NCBI GenBank assembly: GCA_032229885.1
Contig: JAVYAJ010000126.1
Coordinates: 1-35,814 of the forward strand
Length of the DNA stretch: 35,814 nucleotides
Origin: Anammoximicrobium sp032229885
Lineage (GTDB): Bacteria > Planctomycetota > Planctomycetia > Pirellulales > Pirellulaceae
Direction of reading: 5' to 3'
Shown: positions 24,234 through 32,744 of the stretch, one piece after another
Numbering within the stretch: the stretch's first letter is position 1
Layout of the letters: every line of letters starts with the position of its first letter
Position numbers and translations under genes: made by a program
Notes under the pieces: generated by a model
What the model saw: only the letters and a program-made list of their open reading frames with translations
Databases searched by the model: none
What the model was told of the DNA's origin: nothing

Positions 24234-27200
24234 TCATTCGCCCGGCGCGACGCCGACGCTGGTCAGTTGTCCGTCGGCCGTCGCGACGATCGCCCAGCCC
24301 GGGCCGGTCAGGACGTCGACGATCCCCGAACCGAGCTCGCTGACCGCGCGGACACGTCCCGTCGCGTCGAGGCTGACCAGTCGGCCTTTGTCCGTTCCGA
24401 CGATGACCAGCACGTCCGAAGATTCAGCGGCCACGGCCAGCGCCGAGATCGGCCCGCCCACGTCGAATCGCCAGCGGCGTTGATGGTCCGCGCCAAAGCA
24501 ATACACGTTGGCGTTCAGCGATCCGGCGAGGACTTCGTCCAGACCGTCTCCGTCCAGATCGCCGGCCGCCACATGCTGGACTTCGTCGCCCGTCATGTAG
24601 ACCAGTTGCGGCTTGCCCTGAGCGTCGACGACGTGGATCTTGCCGTCTCCGCTGCCGAAGACGACGCCCCGCGTGCCGTCACGCCCGAAACGGCCGGTGG
24701 CAATGTCGTAGCAGATCGGGCCGAGGTTGTACTGCCAGCGGCGGCGGCCGGTGGAATCGAGGACGCTGGACCAATAATAATGCGTGCCGCAGACCACTTC
24801 GGCTTTGCCATCGTCATCCAGATCGGCGACCGCGCAGGACCGCGAAGGATGCACGCTCTCGTAGTTCCAAAGCTCGGTCCCATCCGCGCGGAAGGCGTAG
24901 AATCGCCAATTTTCGCCGCCGGCGATGACCTCGGGCGTGCCGTCTCCGTCGAGGTCGCCCAGCCGCACGACGTTTACATAAGGCGGGCGGCGATAGTAGT
25001 CTAACGCGCGTTTCCAGACCTCGCGTCCCGCCGCATCGAGCACCTGGACGTTATGGTCCTGGCGGGCCAGCACGATTTCGTCGATGCCATCGCCGGTGAG
25101 ATCGCCGGCCACGACGTCGTTCAGCGGCGTGCCGGCGTCCACGCTCCAGCGCGTCGAGCCATCGGCGTCGAGGGCCAGCAGCACGCCCTGGGCCGTTGCG
25201 GCCAACACGTTGTCGCCCCGACCAGACTCGCACAGCGCTGCCCGGGCCAGACGCGAAAACCGCCACGGCGGCGCAGCGCCCTGCGCGCCCTCGGCGCCGG
25301 CCGGCTGGGGGCGAACGCTCCACCGGACCGGATGGGGCGGCGCATCGACCGAGGCGTCGATGTTGGGCACGGGAGCGCGGATCGCGAGCTGCCGCAGCCG
25401 GTCGGGCACGCTGGGGGCCTCGAGATCGACGCTGGCGGGCGCGGCGGATTGGACCAGCTCGTCGCGGCCGCTGCGGGCACGGGTCGCGCCCAACAGGCTC
25501 AGGCCGCGATCCGAGACGACCACGCACTGGGCGTCGGTCTCGAAGTCCGCGGCCGCCGAATCGCCGGTCGGCGCGCCGCTCAGGATGTCCACCGTGCCGT
25601 CGGGCGTCGCCAGACGCACGCCGTCGACGTCGCGTAGGAAATCGACGCCCCACGGCCGAGCCACGCCGTCCGCGCTGCCGTGCAGCACGCTGGCGAACAG
25701 ATAGGAATCGCCCTTGGCCAGTTTGACGGTCGCCACCGCCTGTAATGACCGCACCACCGGGTCGGCGTGCGGATAGTCCTTCCAGTTCTCGCCCAGCTCG
25801 GCGTCGTCGCGCAGCTCGAGCGCCGGACCCGGCGCGATCTGAATCCAGAGACTGGGGCCTTTTTGGGTCAGCAACAGCCCCCGATCGCGCAACTCGGCCG
25901 CCCCCACGCCGTGCCACAGCGTGCGGAATTGGTACTCGTTGTCCGACCTCGCGGTCAACCGATCGAGCACGGCAAAGGCCTGCTGGCGCTTGAGCCAGAC
26001 GATCGTCCGCAGCCAATCGACGCCGGCATAATTCGTCAGCCGGGTGCGGCTAAAGCCGTACTGGGGCGACTGTCCTGCGCCGACTAGCTCGACATAGTCG
26101 GGAATCGGCGCGGATTGGCCGTCCTCGAACACCGTCAGCGAATTGTGGAACTTGACCGGCGCTTTGAAATAGTCGTTGTCGGCCAGCCAGATCCGGTCGA
26201 ACAACGTCAGACGGACCAGGCTGTTTCCGTCCAGATGTTTGTGGCCGCCGTTGCTAAGCCCATCCAGCAGCAGATAGGCCGCGCTGGGGTCGAGCGCTTC
26301 GCGAAACGAGATCTTGTCGAAGCATTGTTCCAGCGGGGGCCGATCGGCGGCCGGATGGGTGGCGGCGTACTGCGGTTCGAGCGGCCAGACGGTCACGCCG
26401 TCGAACCGATCCGGACGGTCGCCGGGGGCAAGCTGGTAGAACGCCTGGGTCTCGCACGTATTCTTGAGCTCGCGTTTCCGGTTGGCCGCCCAGCGGGCGT
26501 CGGCGGATCCCGTGGCGTAGGCGAACATGTCCAGACAGATCATCTCGCTGTTCCAGCATTGCCACGAGCCCGTGTCGCCGTAGGGCGCCTGGTAGCCGAG
26601 GTTGTCCATCGTGCCCAGCAGATAGTCGATGATCCGCGCGCCGTTGCCGCTGTCGAACAACGTCCGATCGGGCCGCGCCAGGCTGTAGCGCATCACGTGT
26701 CCGTTGGTCAGCCATTGGTATCCGTTGCAATCTTCGTGCGGTTTGAAGTACCCCGCCTGGCGGCGGAACATTGTGTCCGCGATGCCCAGCCACGTGGGGC
26801 CCTCGACCACATCGTAATGCTGCGACAGATACAGTCCGGCCAACAGCGCGCCCAAGCCGGGAAACGTCTGGTGGTTGAACAGGACGCGGCTGCTGCGCGC
26901 GGCGCCGGCACAGTTGGGAATCACCGCTTCGGATAGCCAGCGCCCCAGGTTCTTGGTGGTCCGCAGACGTTGATCGTCGGTCAACATGGGATCGTCTTCG
27001 ATCAGATCCCAGCCCGCCACGATCTCGGCCGCCGGAAAGTCGCTGTCGAATCCCCACGGTCCGCCGTATTTTCGCGGATCGGCCGTGGCGCTGCGGGCGT
27101 ACAGATCCCACAGCGCGACGAACAGCTCGGCTTCCACGCTGTGACCCGTCAATCGATAACGCTCGACCACCGTCCGCAGCACGCCGGCCACCGAGGTGTG

Positions 27201-28478
27201 CTGGCCGCGATCGAGCGCGTCTTGGCCTTGCTTCAATCCCTGTTCGAGCCGGTTCTTTGCGGAGTCCTTGCCGGCCCAGCCGAACCGCTTCAGAAACGTC
27301 TCGCCGTACTGCCGATCGAACAGACGCGGCAGGACGAGCGACGCGGCCGGCGAAGGCCGCAGCTCTGCCCGATCCGCGATCGCCGCGCACAGCGCCGCGG
27401 CCGCGCCGGCCAGCCCGTCGTCGTCGCTGGCGGCGGCGATCACGACGTTGGCGCCGCGGCCGAACGGATCGCAGACGGTGTGGATCAACCAACCGCCCGG
27501 CCCGGGGCAGACGCTGTCCGCCGGCGTATAGTAGCGAGCGTACAACAACAGCAGCGCGGGGTTGTTGTCGATGTTCCCCAGCATGATCGCCGGTTGATCC
27601 GGGATGCGATCCGCGGCCGTGCCCGGCCGGGTCGTCAGCGTCGTGCCGGTACGCGCCACGACGGCCGCCGCCACGGCTGCCGCGGCCTGCCGCCCCGCCG
27701 CCGAATCCGGATGCAGGACGACCGCCGCCGCGCGGCCATCCTCGACCAGCGGGGTCGTCACCTCGCGCGGATGCGGCGCGTCGATCTCCTGGATCGTGAT
27801 CAGCCGCGGGCCGATCCGCAGGTCGGCCAGCAGCGCGTCGACCGTGACTTGTTTCTCCCGGCCGCCGATGATGAACTCGATCCGATCGACCGCGGTGGCC
27901 ACGCGATCCCCGACGACGTCCGGCTCCCAGGCCAGACCGTCCAGCGTCAAGTCGGCCTGCAGCGAGAACGTGCGCCAATGGTCGGTCAGCGATTCATTCC
28001 ACGAGTTGAAGCTCCAGGCGGGCTTGCTCTCGCCGCGGTTGTACGCCCGCACGTACAGCGCGGCGGTCGCGCCCGGATGGGTCGTACGGGCGTGAAACAC
28101 GAGCCGCTGGCCGCTGAGATCGGTCGGCTGCGGCAACGGCACCATGATGCCAAAGTACTGGTTGCCTTCGATCCCGGCTCGGGTCTGCCCGCCGAAGTGG
28201 ATCGCGTTGCGATCGTCCGGCGCGCCGTCCTTGCCGGTAGCGACGGTCAGAAATCGCTCGAAGCCGCGGATGCCAAAGGTCTGCTCGATGCCCCGGACGT
28301 CGTCCAGCGGCAGAAGGCCCGTCGTGTTGCGCTCCAAGTCGGCCGCGACCGCGCCGCCGCAAACCAAGGCCGCGGCCGCGCACGTCGCCAGCGCCGCGAA
28401 GGTCGCGCGCCGCCCCAGTCCGGCGCGGCGAGACGAGCGATCATCCGCACAAAACAGGAAACAGCCGCAACGGTTCAT
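24234..28478 (-). CDS. Heparinase II/III-like polysaccharide lyase fused to an FG-GAP/PQQ-like beta-propeller
   Basis: A 1414-residue secreted protein. A basic N-terminus and hydrophobic core (ATFAALATCAAAALV, ending AVAA) form a signal peptide. Residues about 50-210 look like a carbohydrate-binding beta-sandwich, and about 300-700 an alpha-toroid. Heparinase II/III-like signatures follow, including LSNGGHKHLDGNSLV (near 741) and a beta-sandwich domain to about 1000. The C-terminal 330 residues form a beta-propeller with four Ca-binding type DxDGD-like motifs: GDLTGDGIDE (about 1124), GDLDGDGTPE (1172), DLDDDGKAE (1216) and GDLDGDGLDE (1306). It probably cleaves a uronic-acid-containing polysaccharide in the periplasm or outside the cell. 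Its ATG overlaps the stop of the preceding lyase gene by four bases, so both are co-translated. The exact substrate cannot be read from sequence. Confidence 0.8.
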   Translation of the reverse strand: MNRCGCFLFCADDRSSRRAGLGRRATFAALATCAAAALVCGGAVAADLERNTTGLLPLDDVRGIEQTFGIRGFERFLTVATGKDGAPDDRNAIHFGGQTRAGIEGNQYFGIMVPLPQPTDLSGQRLVFHARTTHPGATAALYVRAYNRGESKPAWSFNSWNESLTDHWRTFSLQADLTLDGLAWEPDVVGDRVATAVDRIEFIIGGREKQVTVDALLADLRIGPRLITIQEIDAPHPREVTTPLVEDGRAAAVVLHPDSAAGRQAAAAVAAAVVARTGTTLTTRPGTAADRIPDQPAIMLGNIDNNPALLLLYARYYTPADSVCPGPGGWLIHTVCDPFGRGANVVIAAASDDDGLAGAAAALCAAIADRAELRPSPAASLVLPRLFDRQYGETFLKRFGWAGKDSAKNRLEQGLKQGQDALDRGQHTSVAGVLRTVVERYRLTGHSVEAELFVALWDLYARSATADPRKYGGPWGFDSDFPAAEIVAGWDLIEDDPMLTDDQRLRTTKNLGRWLSEAVIPNCAGAARSSRVLFNHQTFPGLGALLAGLYLSQHYDVVEGPTWLGIADTMFRRQAGYFKPHEDCNGYQWLTNGHVMRYSLARPDRTLFDSGNGARIIDYLLGTMDNLGYQAPYGDTGSWQCWNSEMICLDMFAYATGSADARWAANRKRELKNTCETQAFYQLAPGDRPDRFDGVTVWPLEPQYAATHPAADRPPLEQCFDKISFREALDPSAAYLLLDGLSNGGHKHLDGNSLVRLTLFDRIWLADNDYFKAPVKFHNSLTVFEDGQSAPIPDYVELVGAGQSPQYGFSRTRLTNYAGVDWLRTIVWLKRQQAFAVLDRLTARSDNEYQFRTLWHGVGAAELRDRGLLLTQKGPSLWIQIAPGPALELRDDAELGENWKDYPHADPVVRSLQAVATVKLAKGDSYLFASVLHGSADGVARPWGVDFLRDVDGVRLATPDGTVDILSGAPTGDSAAADFETDAQCVVVSDRGLSLLGATRARSGRDELVQSAAPASVDLEAPSVPDRLRQLAIRAPVPNIDASVDAPPHPVRWSVRPQPAGAEGAQGAAPPWRFSRLARAALCESGRGDNVLAATAQGVLLALDADGSTRWSVDAGTPLNDVVAGDLTGDGIDEIVLARQDHNVQVLDAAGREVWKRALDYYRRPPYVNVVRLGDLDGDGTPEVIAGGENWRFYAFRADGTELWNYESVHPSRSCAVADLDDDGKAEVVCGTHYYWSSVLDSTGRRRWQYNLGPICYDIATGRFGRDGTRGVVFGSGDGKIHVVDAQGKPQLVYMTGDEVQHVAAGDLDGDGLDEVLAGSLNANVYCFGADHQRRWRFDVGGPISALAVAAESSDVLVIVGTDKGRLVSLDATGRVRAVSELGSGIVDVLTGPGWAIVATADGQLTSVGVAPGE

Positions 28479-30952
28479 CGCCTGGTCTCCGACGTGTCTT
28501 GGATTTGGGCCGAGGGTTGCATTTTCCAGCCGTGCGCGAACAGGTGCACGGACTCGGGACAGCCGTACATGATCGTCGAATACATCTTTCCCAGTCCGGG
28601 CCGCGAGGTCGGCGCCACGCGCAGCCGCTCGAACTTGGCGTCCCAGGCTTTGCGCAGGATCCGCAGTTGTTCGGCGTCGCCCGTCATGGCGACACTGTTG
28701 GCCACCGCCATCACGATGACCCCGTCCTGGCGGCCGGGCCCGGAACCGGATTTGGGGCAGGACGTATACCGCCAGCCGCTGTACTGCTCTTCCCAGGTGT
28801 CGCGATTCATGTGCTCGACGCCGCGCCGCACGGCCTCGGGAATCCGCGGATCACCGGTCAGTTCGTAGTACTTGCTCAGCCCGTTCAGCCGGATGGCGCC
28901 GATGAACGCCGCCTCGCCCCAATGTTTGACATCACAGTTACAGTGGCCCCAAGGCAACTGGTAGCGCCAGCCGCCGGTCTGCGGATCCTGCTCGGACAGC
29001 GCGTCGTCGGCCAGCAGCTTCATGGCTCGCAAATAACGCTCGTCGAAATCCAGCTCGTAGGCCCCGGCGATGGCCAGCATGGTCCAGCCGTTCACGCGCC
29101 CCGAGTGGCTGCCGCCCTTGAACGAAAACTTGCGGTCTTCGACCAGCTGCGCCAAGTTCGCGCCGATCTTCTCGACCGTCTCCTTCATCCAAGGATCGCC
29201 GGTCAGGAAATAATCATAGACCATGCCCTGGGTCCAGATGTGGCCGAGGTTGTACGGATCGAGGCACAGATAGGGCTTAGGCGTGTTGCCGATCCGCAGC
29301 GACAGGTACAGCTCGCGGATCCGTTCCACCGGATCGAAGCCGCCGACGTGCCCGACACAGTGCTCGTGGACCATGCCCGGGCGGATCGGATAGTTGGCAT
29401 TGCGCCCCACGGTCTCGTAGAAGAACTTCTTGAGATCTTCGTTGACGAACTGGATGACATCCACCTCGCTGGTGTGCCGCGCGGCCGTGTCGCCCACGTA
29501 CAGGTATTTCGGATCCCCCGTGCGGGCAAATTGGACGAGGATGTGTTTCGGCGTATCGTACTCGTGATTGCCCCAGTTGCAGCCTCGCTCGCCCCACCAG
29601 TCGCCCCAGTTCATGGCCCCGTAATCGCGCTGTGCCTCGATGCTCTTCACATAGCCGTTGTCGAACAGGTTGTCCGCCCAGCGGTCATAGGCCTCCGTCT
29701 CGGGCGTCCCGGCCGGGGCGATCGGCCCCCAGACGCCCGCGGCGATGGCCTGCGTCGGATCGGCCGCCGGGACCAACGGCGCGTTGGCCGCGCGGACCAG
29801 CGCATCGCCGTCGCCCGCCGTGTCCAGCCAGATCTGCCACCGTCGCGACTGGCCCGTGCGGAGGCGATAACAGTCGCCCTCGAACAGATACTCGTGCTTG
29901 TACCAGGGCTGCATGTGGGCAAAGTCGCCGGCCGCAAAAGCGGGAAACAGGCCGATCTTCAGCCCGCCCGAGTTGGCCTCGATGCTCTTGGGCCATTGCT
30001 GCCAGAAGTCGCGCATCGCGACGACCACGCGGCCCGCGCCGTCGGTCAGCTCGGCCCAGCCCGGGGCCTGGGTCGCCGCGCCATCGACGCCGGCGAACAC
30101 GCAGGTCTGATCGTCTCGTTGAAACAGGCGGACGTCGGTCGCCGCCGCGGTCGTTGAACCAGGCGCCGCCGCGCCGCCCAGTTGCACGCGCTGGACGGGC
30201 GAGCCGTCGGCCACGTCGAGCGACAGTTCACGGATCCGGTGCATCACGCCCGTATCCGAGTCGACCAGCAGGTGCGGCTCGAGAAACACGCGCGACAGGC
30301 CCGCGAACACCGAGGCGCGCAGCCGAAACCCCATCACGCGGGCCTGGTCCGGATCGCGGATCGCGCCTTCGAGCCGGATCGTGCCCCGCACCGGTCCGCG
30401 CGCCTCGACGATTCGAGACTCGACGACGCCTTGGCAGCGTCGGCCTCGATCGTCGACCAAGGTCAAGCGGACCGCAAGTCGCTCGCCGATGTTCAGCACG
30501 GCGTCGTCGGCCGGACCGAGCCGCACGGCGCCCGTCCGCAGGACTCCGTCCGCCTCGGTCACCGCGTCGGCGGGCGGTTCCGCCGGCGCGGCGTCGGCTC
30601 GACCGTCCCACACGAGCGTGAAGCGCGAAACGTCGTTCGGCGGCGGCGACGCGGCAAAGTCCAACAGCAGCCAGCGAACGCTGCCGTCCTTCCAACACGT
30701 GAGCACGGCCGTCTGGCACGGCACGGTTTTGCCCTGTTCGTCGATCAACGCAAAGCGCGCGTCGCGCGGCGCCGCCCCGGCCGCCAGCGGCACGCCGCCC
30801 GTCACGTTTCGAGGGCCTTGCAGACCCGCCGTGTCGCGAACGGTCAGCGCCAACTCGCGCGGCGCTGCGCCATAGGCCGCGACCACCGTGCAACACAGGG
30901 CCACGGCCACCGCCAGCCGGAAGAACATCGTAACGGATTGCAGCCTTCTCAT
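28475..30952 (-). CDS. PcRGLX/YetA-like exo-rhamnogalacturonan lyase family protein
   Basis: An 825-residue secreted protein. A signal peptide covers about residues 1-30 (FFRLAVAVALCCTVVAAYGA). The N-terminal part has a RIFT-barrel/beta-sandwich character, with GVPLAAGAA, DGSVRWLLLDF and similar motifs of the YetA/PcRGLX family. From about 400 onward the repeated YLYVGDTAARHTSEVD, RIGNTPKPYLCLDP, GGSHSGRVNGWTM and HWGEAAFIGAIRLNG segments fit an alpha-helical toroid. The family includes a fungal exo-rhamnogalacturonan lyase that removes pectin disaccharides. The pairing with a heparinase-like lyase suggests a joint polysaccharide pathway. A second ATG at residue 9 is an alternative start. Confidence 0.75.
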   Translation of the reverse strand: MRRLQSVTMFFRLAVAVALCCTVVAAYGAAPRELALTVRDTAGLQGPRNVTGGVPLAAGAAPRDARFALIDEQGKTVPCQTAVLTCWKDGSVRWLLLDFAASPPPNDVSRFTLVWDGRADAAPAEPPADAVTEADGVLRTGAVRLGPADDAVLNIGERLAVRLTLVDDRGRRCQGVVESRIVEARGPVRGTIRLEGAIRDPDQARVMGFRLRASVFAGLSRVFLEPHLLVDSDTGVMHRIRELSLDVADGSPVQRVQLGGAAAPGSTTAAATDVRLFQRDDQTCVFAGVDGAATQAPGWAELTDGAGRVVVAMRDFWQQWPKSIEANSGGLKIGLFPAFAAGDFAHMQPWYKHEYLFEGDCYRLRTGQSRRWQIWLDTAGDGDALVRAANAPLVPAADPTQAIAAGVWGPIAPAGTPETEAYDRWADNLFDNGYVKSIEAQRDYGAMNWGDWWGERGCNWGNHEYDTPKHILVQFARTGDPKYLYVGDTAARHTSEVDVIQFVNEDLKKFFYETVGRNANYPIRPGMVHEHCVGHVGGFDPVERIRELYLSLRIGNTPKPYLCLDPYNLGHIWTQGMVYDYFLTGDPWMKETVEKIGANLAQLVEDRKFSFKGGSHSGRVNGWTMLAIAGAYELDFDERYLRAMKLLADDALSEQDPQTGGWRYQLPWGHCNCDVKHWGEAAFIGAIRLNGLSKYYELTGDPRIPEAVRRGVEHMNRDTWEEQYSGWRYTSCPKSGSGPGRQDGVIVMAVANSVAMTGDAEQLRILRKAWDAKFERLRVAPTSRPGLGKMYSTIMYGCPESVHLFAHGWKMQPSAQIQDTSETRR

Positions 30953-31095
30953 CGCAATCGGACTCCGTTTCAGTACGCGTCAAACTCTATGCTTCAAGCC
31001 GTCAAGCGGCACGTTTTCGATCCCTTGCGCCCGCGACGCCGTGGCGTCGTGGCGGTCGGTCAACCCATCTCGTCAGGTCGTCTCGGGTTTCTCGC

Positions 31096-31913
31096 TCAGG
31101 GATGGTACGCCTCGAGCTTCCCGTCGCGGAGGACGAAGGGCGAAGCCGACGCGGTCCAGCGCCCGTCGTCCTTCTTGACGTTTCGGGCGACCATCAGCCG
31201 CAGTTCGCCGCTGTCGGTGTTGGGCAGACCAAAGACGCCGACCGACACGTCGACCGGTTGATAGGCGAGGATCTTGAGCTGGGCGTCGCACTGATAGGTG
31301 CGCTCTTTGCTGTACGTGCCCAGCCAAAAAAAGTCGCCGGCAAAGGTCATGGCCTGAATCCCGTAGGCCGTCTTGCCGAGGATCTTGAACTTCTCGACGG
31401 CCTGGAAATCCGGCGTGAACTTGTGAATCCAGTTGAACTCCTGCTCGCTGTCTCGCGGCTTGCCCTCGCCGACGTAAAAGAATCCGTGGGCGAACGTGAT
31501 TCCATCGATTCCGCCGATCCCACCGTTGTCGAAGTCGATCGGATGTTCGGCGACCGGCGCCAGATCCCGACAGTCGTAGACGTTGATGTACAGTCCGCGC
31601 CGTTCCTTGGTTCGATGACGTTGATGTACAGTCCGCGCCGTTCCTTGGTTCGATTGCTCGTCGCGACATAGACCCGCCCGTCGTGCACGCAACAGTCGCC
31701 ATGGTGCGGATCGACGGGCCGCTGGGCCACCACCTTGCCGCCATAGTCCGTCTTGATCAGGTTGTCGAACATCGACCAGTAGATGAACTGGCCATCGGAA
31801 TCGAACCCCTGCAGATGGCCACTGCCGTCGCCCTGGCAGACGATCGTTTCGGCCGCCCACGCCGCTGGATTGAGGCCGAGAATGGCGATAGCTACGAGAA
31901 CGAAACGTTTCAC
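31096..31913 (-). pseudogene. Secreted beta-propeller-like protein, frameshifted by a 38-bp tandem duplication
   Basis: The gene begins at GTG 31913 with a strong ribosome-binding site, AAAGGAG (31921-31927), and a signal peptide, MKRFVLVAIAILGLNPAAWA. The N-terminal part reads normally to TKERRGLYINV. There the frame breaks, because 38 bases (31580-31617) are repeated exactly except for the last base. Downstream, the second frame continues sensibly (YDCRDLAPVAEHPIDFDN and on to LRDGKLEAYHP). Removing one copy leaves 780 bases, a clean 259-residue protein. The protein resembles a small beta-propeller (repeats such as GFDSDGQFIYWSMFDN); no named family is recognised. It precedes the rhamnogalacturonan lyase gene on the same strand. 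Sequencing or assembly error is a possible cause. Confidence 0.8.
31580..31655. repeat. 38-bp tandem duplication inside a gene
   Basis: Two copies of a 38-base unit at 31580-31617 and 31618-31655, differing only at the final base (G versus T). As 38 is not a multiple of three, the second copy shifts the frame of the gene at 31096-31913. Confidence 0.95.
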
Positions 31914-32297
31914 GGTTGGACTCCTTTATCTTGGGGGGGCGCGCTGGATCGCCGTGCGGTGGGTCGCAGTCTATGGGGCCGCCGTGCTGCGGCCAAGCTC
32001 AGTGTTGCCGCCAGAGACCGCCCTGTCCACAGCCCCGAGCCCGTTTTTCGATGCGTGGCTGTCGGCGGGACTCTGCGTCCGGCAAACGCCCCGCCCGCGC
32101 CGCGGCGCATTCGACGTTGCACAAGCGCGGGGCTGAAACCGCGGGCGGTCGTTTGGCAAGATGCCCGGGTCGGCGTGCCGCAAGAGCTGTGCGTGTCGGG
32201 CTCGGACAGGACCACGGGACGCCGCCGGGCGCCGCGCTCCGTGTCGCGCTCTGTGTTGCGCTCCATGTCGCGCTCTGTCCTGCGCTCTGTGCTGCGC
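31914..32297. other. Spacer between the propeller gene and the ORP-like cluster
   Basis: No gene is recognisable in these 384 bases. The right end carries a 12-base tandem array (32234-32305), which also covers the last codons of the neighbouring NifX-type gene. Open frames on both strands here translate the repeat into Arg/Ser- or Cys/Ala-rich strings and are not credible proteins. Confidence 0.5.
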
Positions 32298-32305
32298 TCA
32301 GTGGT
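32234..32305. repeat. Six tandem copies of a degenerate 12-bp unit
   Basis: The unit is GCGCTCYGTGTY in idealised form. Copies start at 32234, 32246, 32258, 32270, 32282 and 32294, each exactly 12 bases apart with one to four changes. The array runs into the stop codon region of the NifX-type gene (stop at 32298-32300). Confidence 0.8.
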
Positions 32306-32633
32306 CGCAGAGATTCGGACCGGACGCGAGTGAGCCGTTCAAATAGGCTTGAACGAGGTCTTCCGGGGCCTCCGGTTTGGCGCCGACAATGACCTCGATG
32401 CCGCTCGCCTGAAACAACTGACGGGCGCGTTGCCCCATGCCGCCGGCGATGACGACCGTGGCGCCCTGCGCGTGCAACCATTGCGGCAGGACGCCCGGTT
32501 CATGGGGCGGAGGCGTTAACCAGGTCGTCGTCGTCTGCTGGCTTGTCTGGTCGACATCGACCAGGGCAAAGCGTTCACAGTGCCCAAAGTGGGCGCACAG
32601 TCGACCTCTGGAAACGGGAATCGCAATCCTCAT
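32298..32633 (-). CDS. NifX/NifB-type cluster-binding protein with HFGHC motif
   Basis: A 111-residue protein of the small Mo/Fe-cluster-binding family. It starts MRIAIPVSRGRLCAHFGHCERF, with the histidine/cysteine motif typical of one branch, and has VVIAGGMGQRARQLF in the middle and GIEVIVGA after it. An AGGAGA ribosome-binding site lies at 32641-32646, which fixes the ATG at 32633. Related proteins carry Fe-S or Mo-Cu-S clusters; here the partner may be the two ferredoxin-type ATPases upstream. A sigma-54 promoter candidate (32684-32698) stands just before it, so it can be expressed separately from the ATPases. Its last codons overlap a tandem repeat. Confidence 0.85.
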   Translation of the reverse strand: MRIAIPVSRGRLCAHFGHCERFALVDVDQTSQQTTTTWLTPPPHEPGVLPQWLHAQGATVVIAGGMGQRARQLFQASGIEVIVGAKPEAPEDLVQAYLNGSLASGPNLCDH

Positions 32634-32683
32634 CAAAGCGTCTCCTAAATTGGGTGGAATCTGATCTGCCGTGGATGCTTGGC

Positions 32684-32698
32684 GCACACGGCGGGCCA
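32684..32698 (-). promoter_or_regulatory. Candidate sigma-54 (-24/-12) promoter
   Basis: On the minus strand TGGCCCGCCGTGTGC matches the pattern TGGCACG-N4-TTGC at 6 of 7 and 3 of 4 positions, with the required GG-N10-GC spacing. Transcription would start near 32672, leaving about 40 bases to the ATG. GC-rich DNA gives chance matches, so the position and the nearby sigma-54 activator gene are the main support. Confidence 0.45.
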
Positions 32699-32744
32699 AT
32701 CGGAGTGTCTGGACGCCGGCCTCGTCGTGATCGTCGGCCCTCGA

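Noticed and set aside
31683..32333. Plus-strand open frame ending in Arg/Ser-Val repeats
   Set aside because: The repeats are the 12-bp tandem array translated; the frame also covers the antisense of the broken gene and has no start signal.
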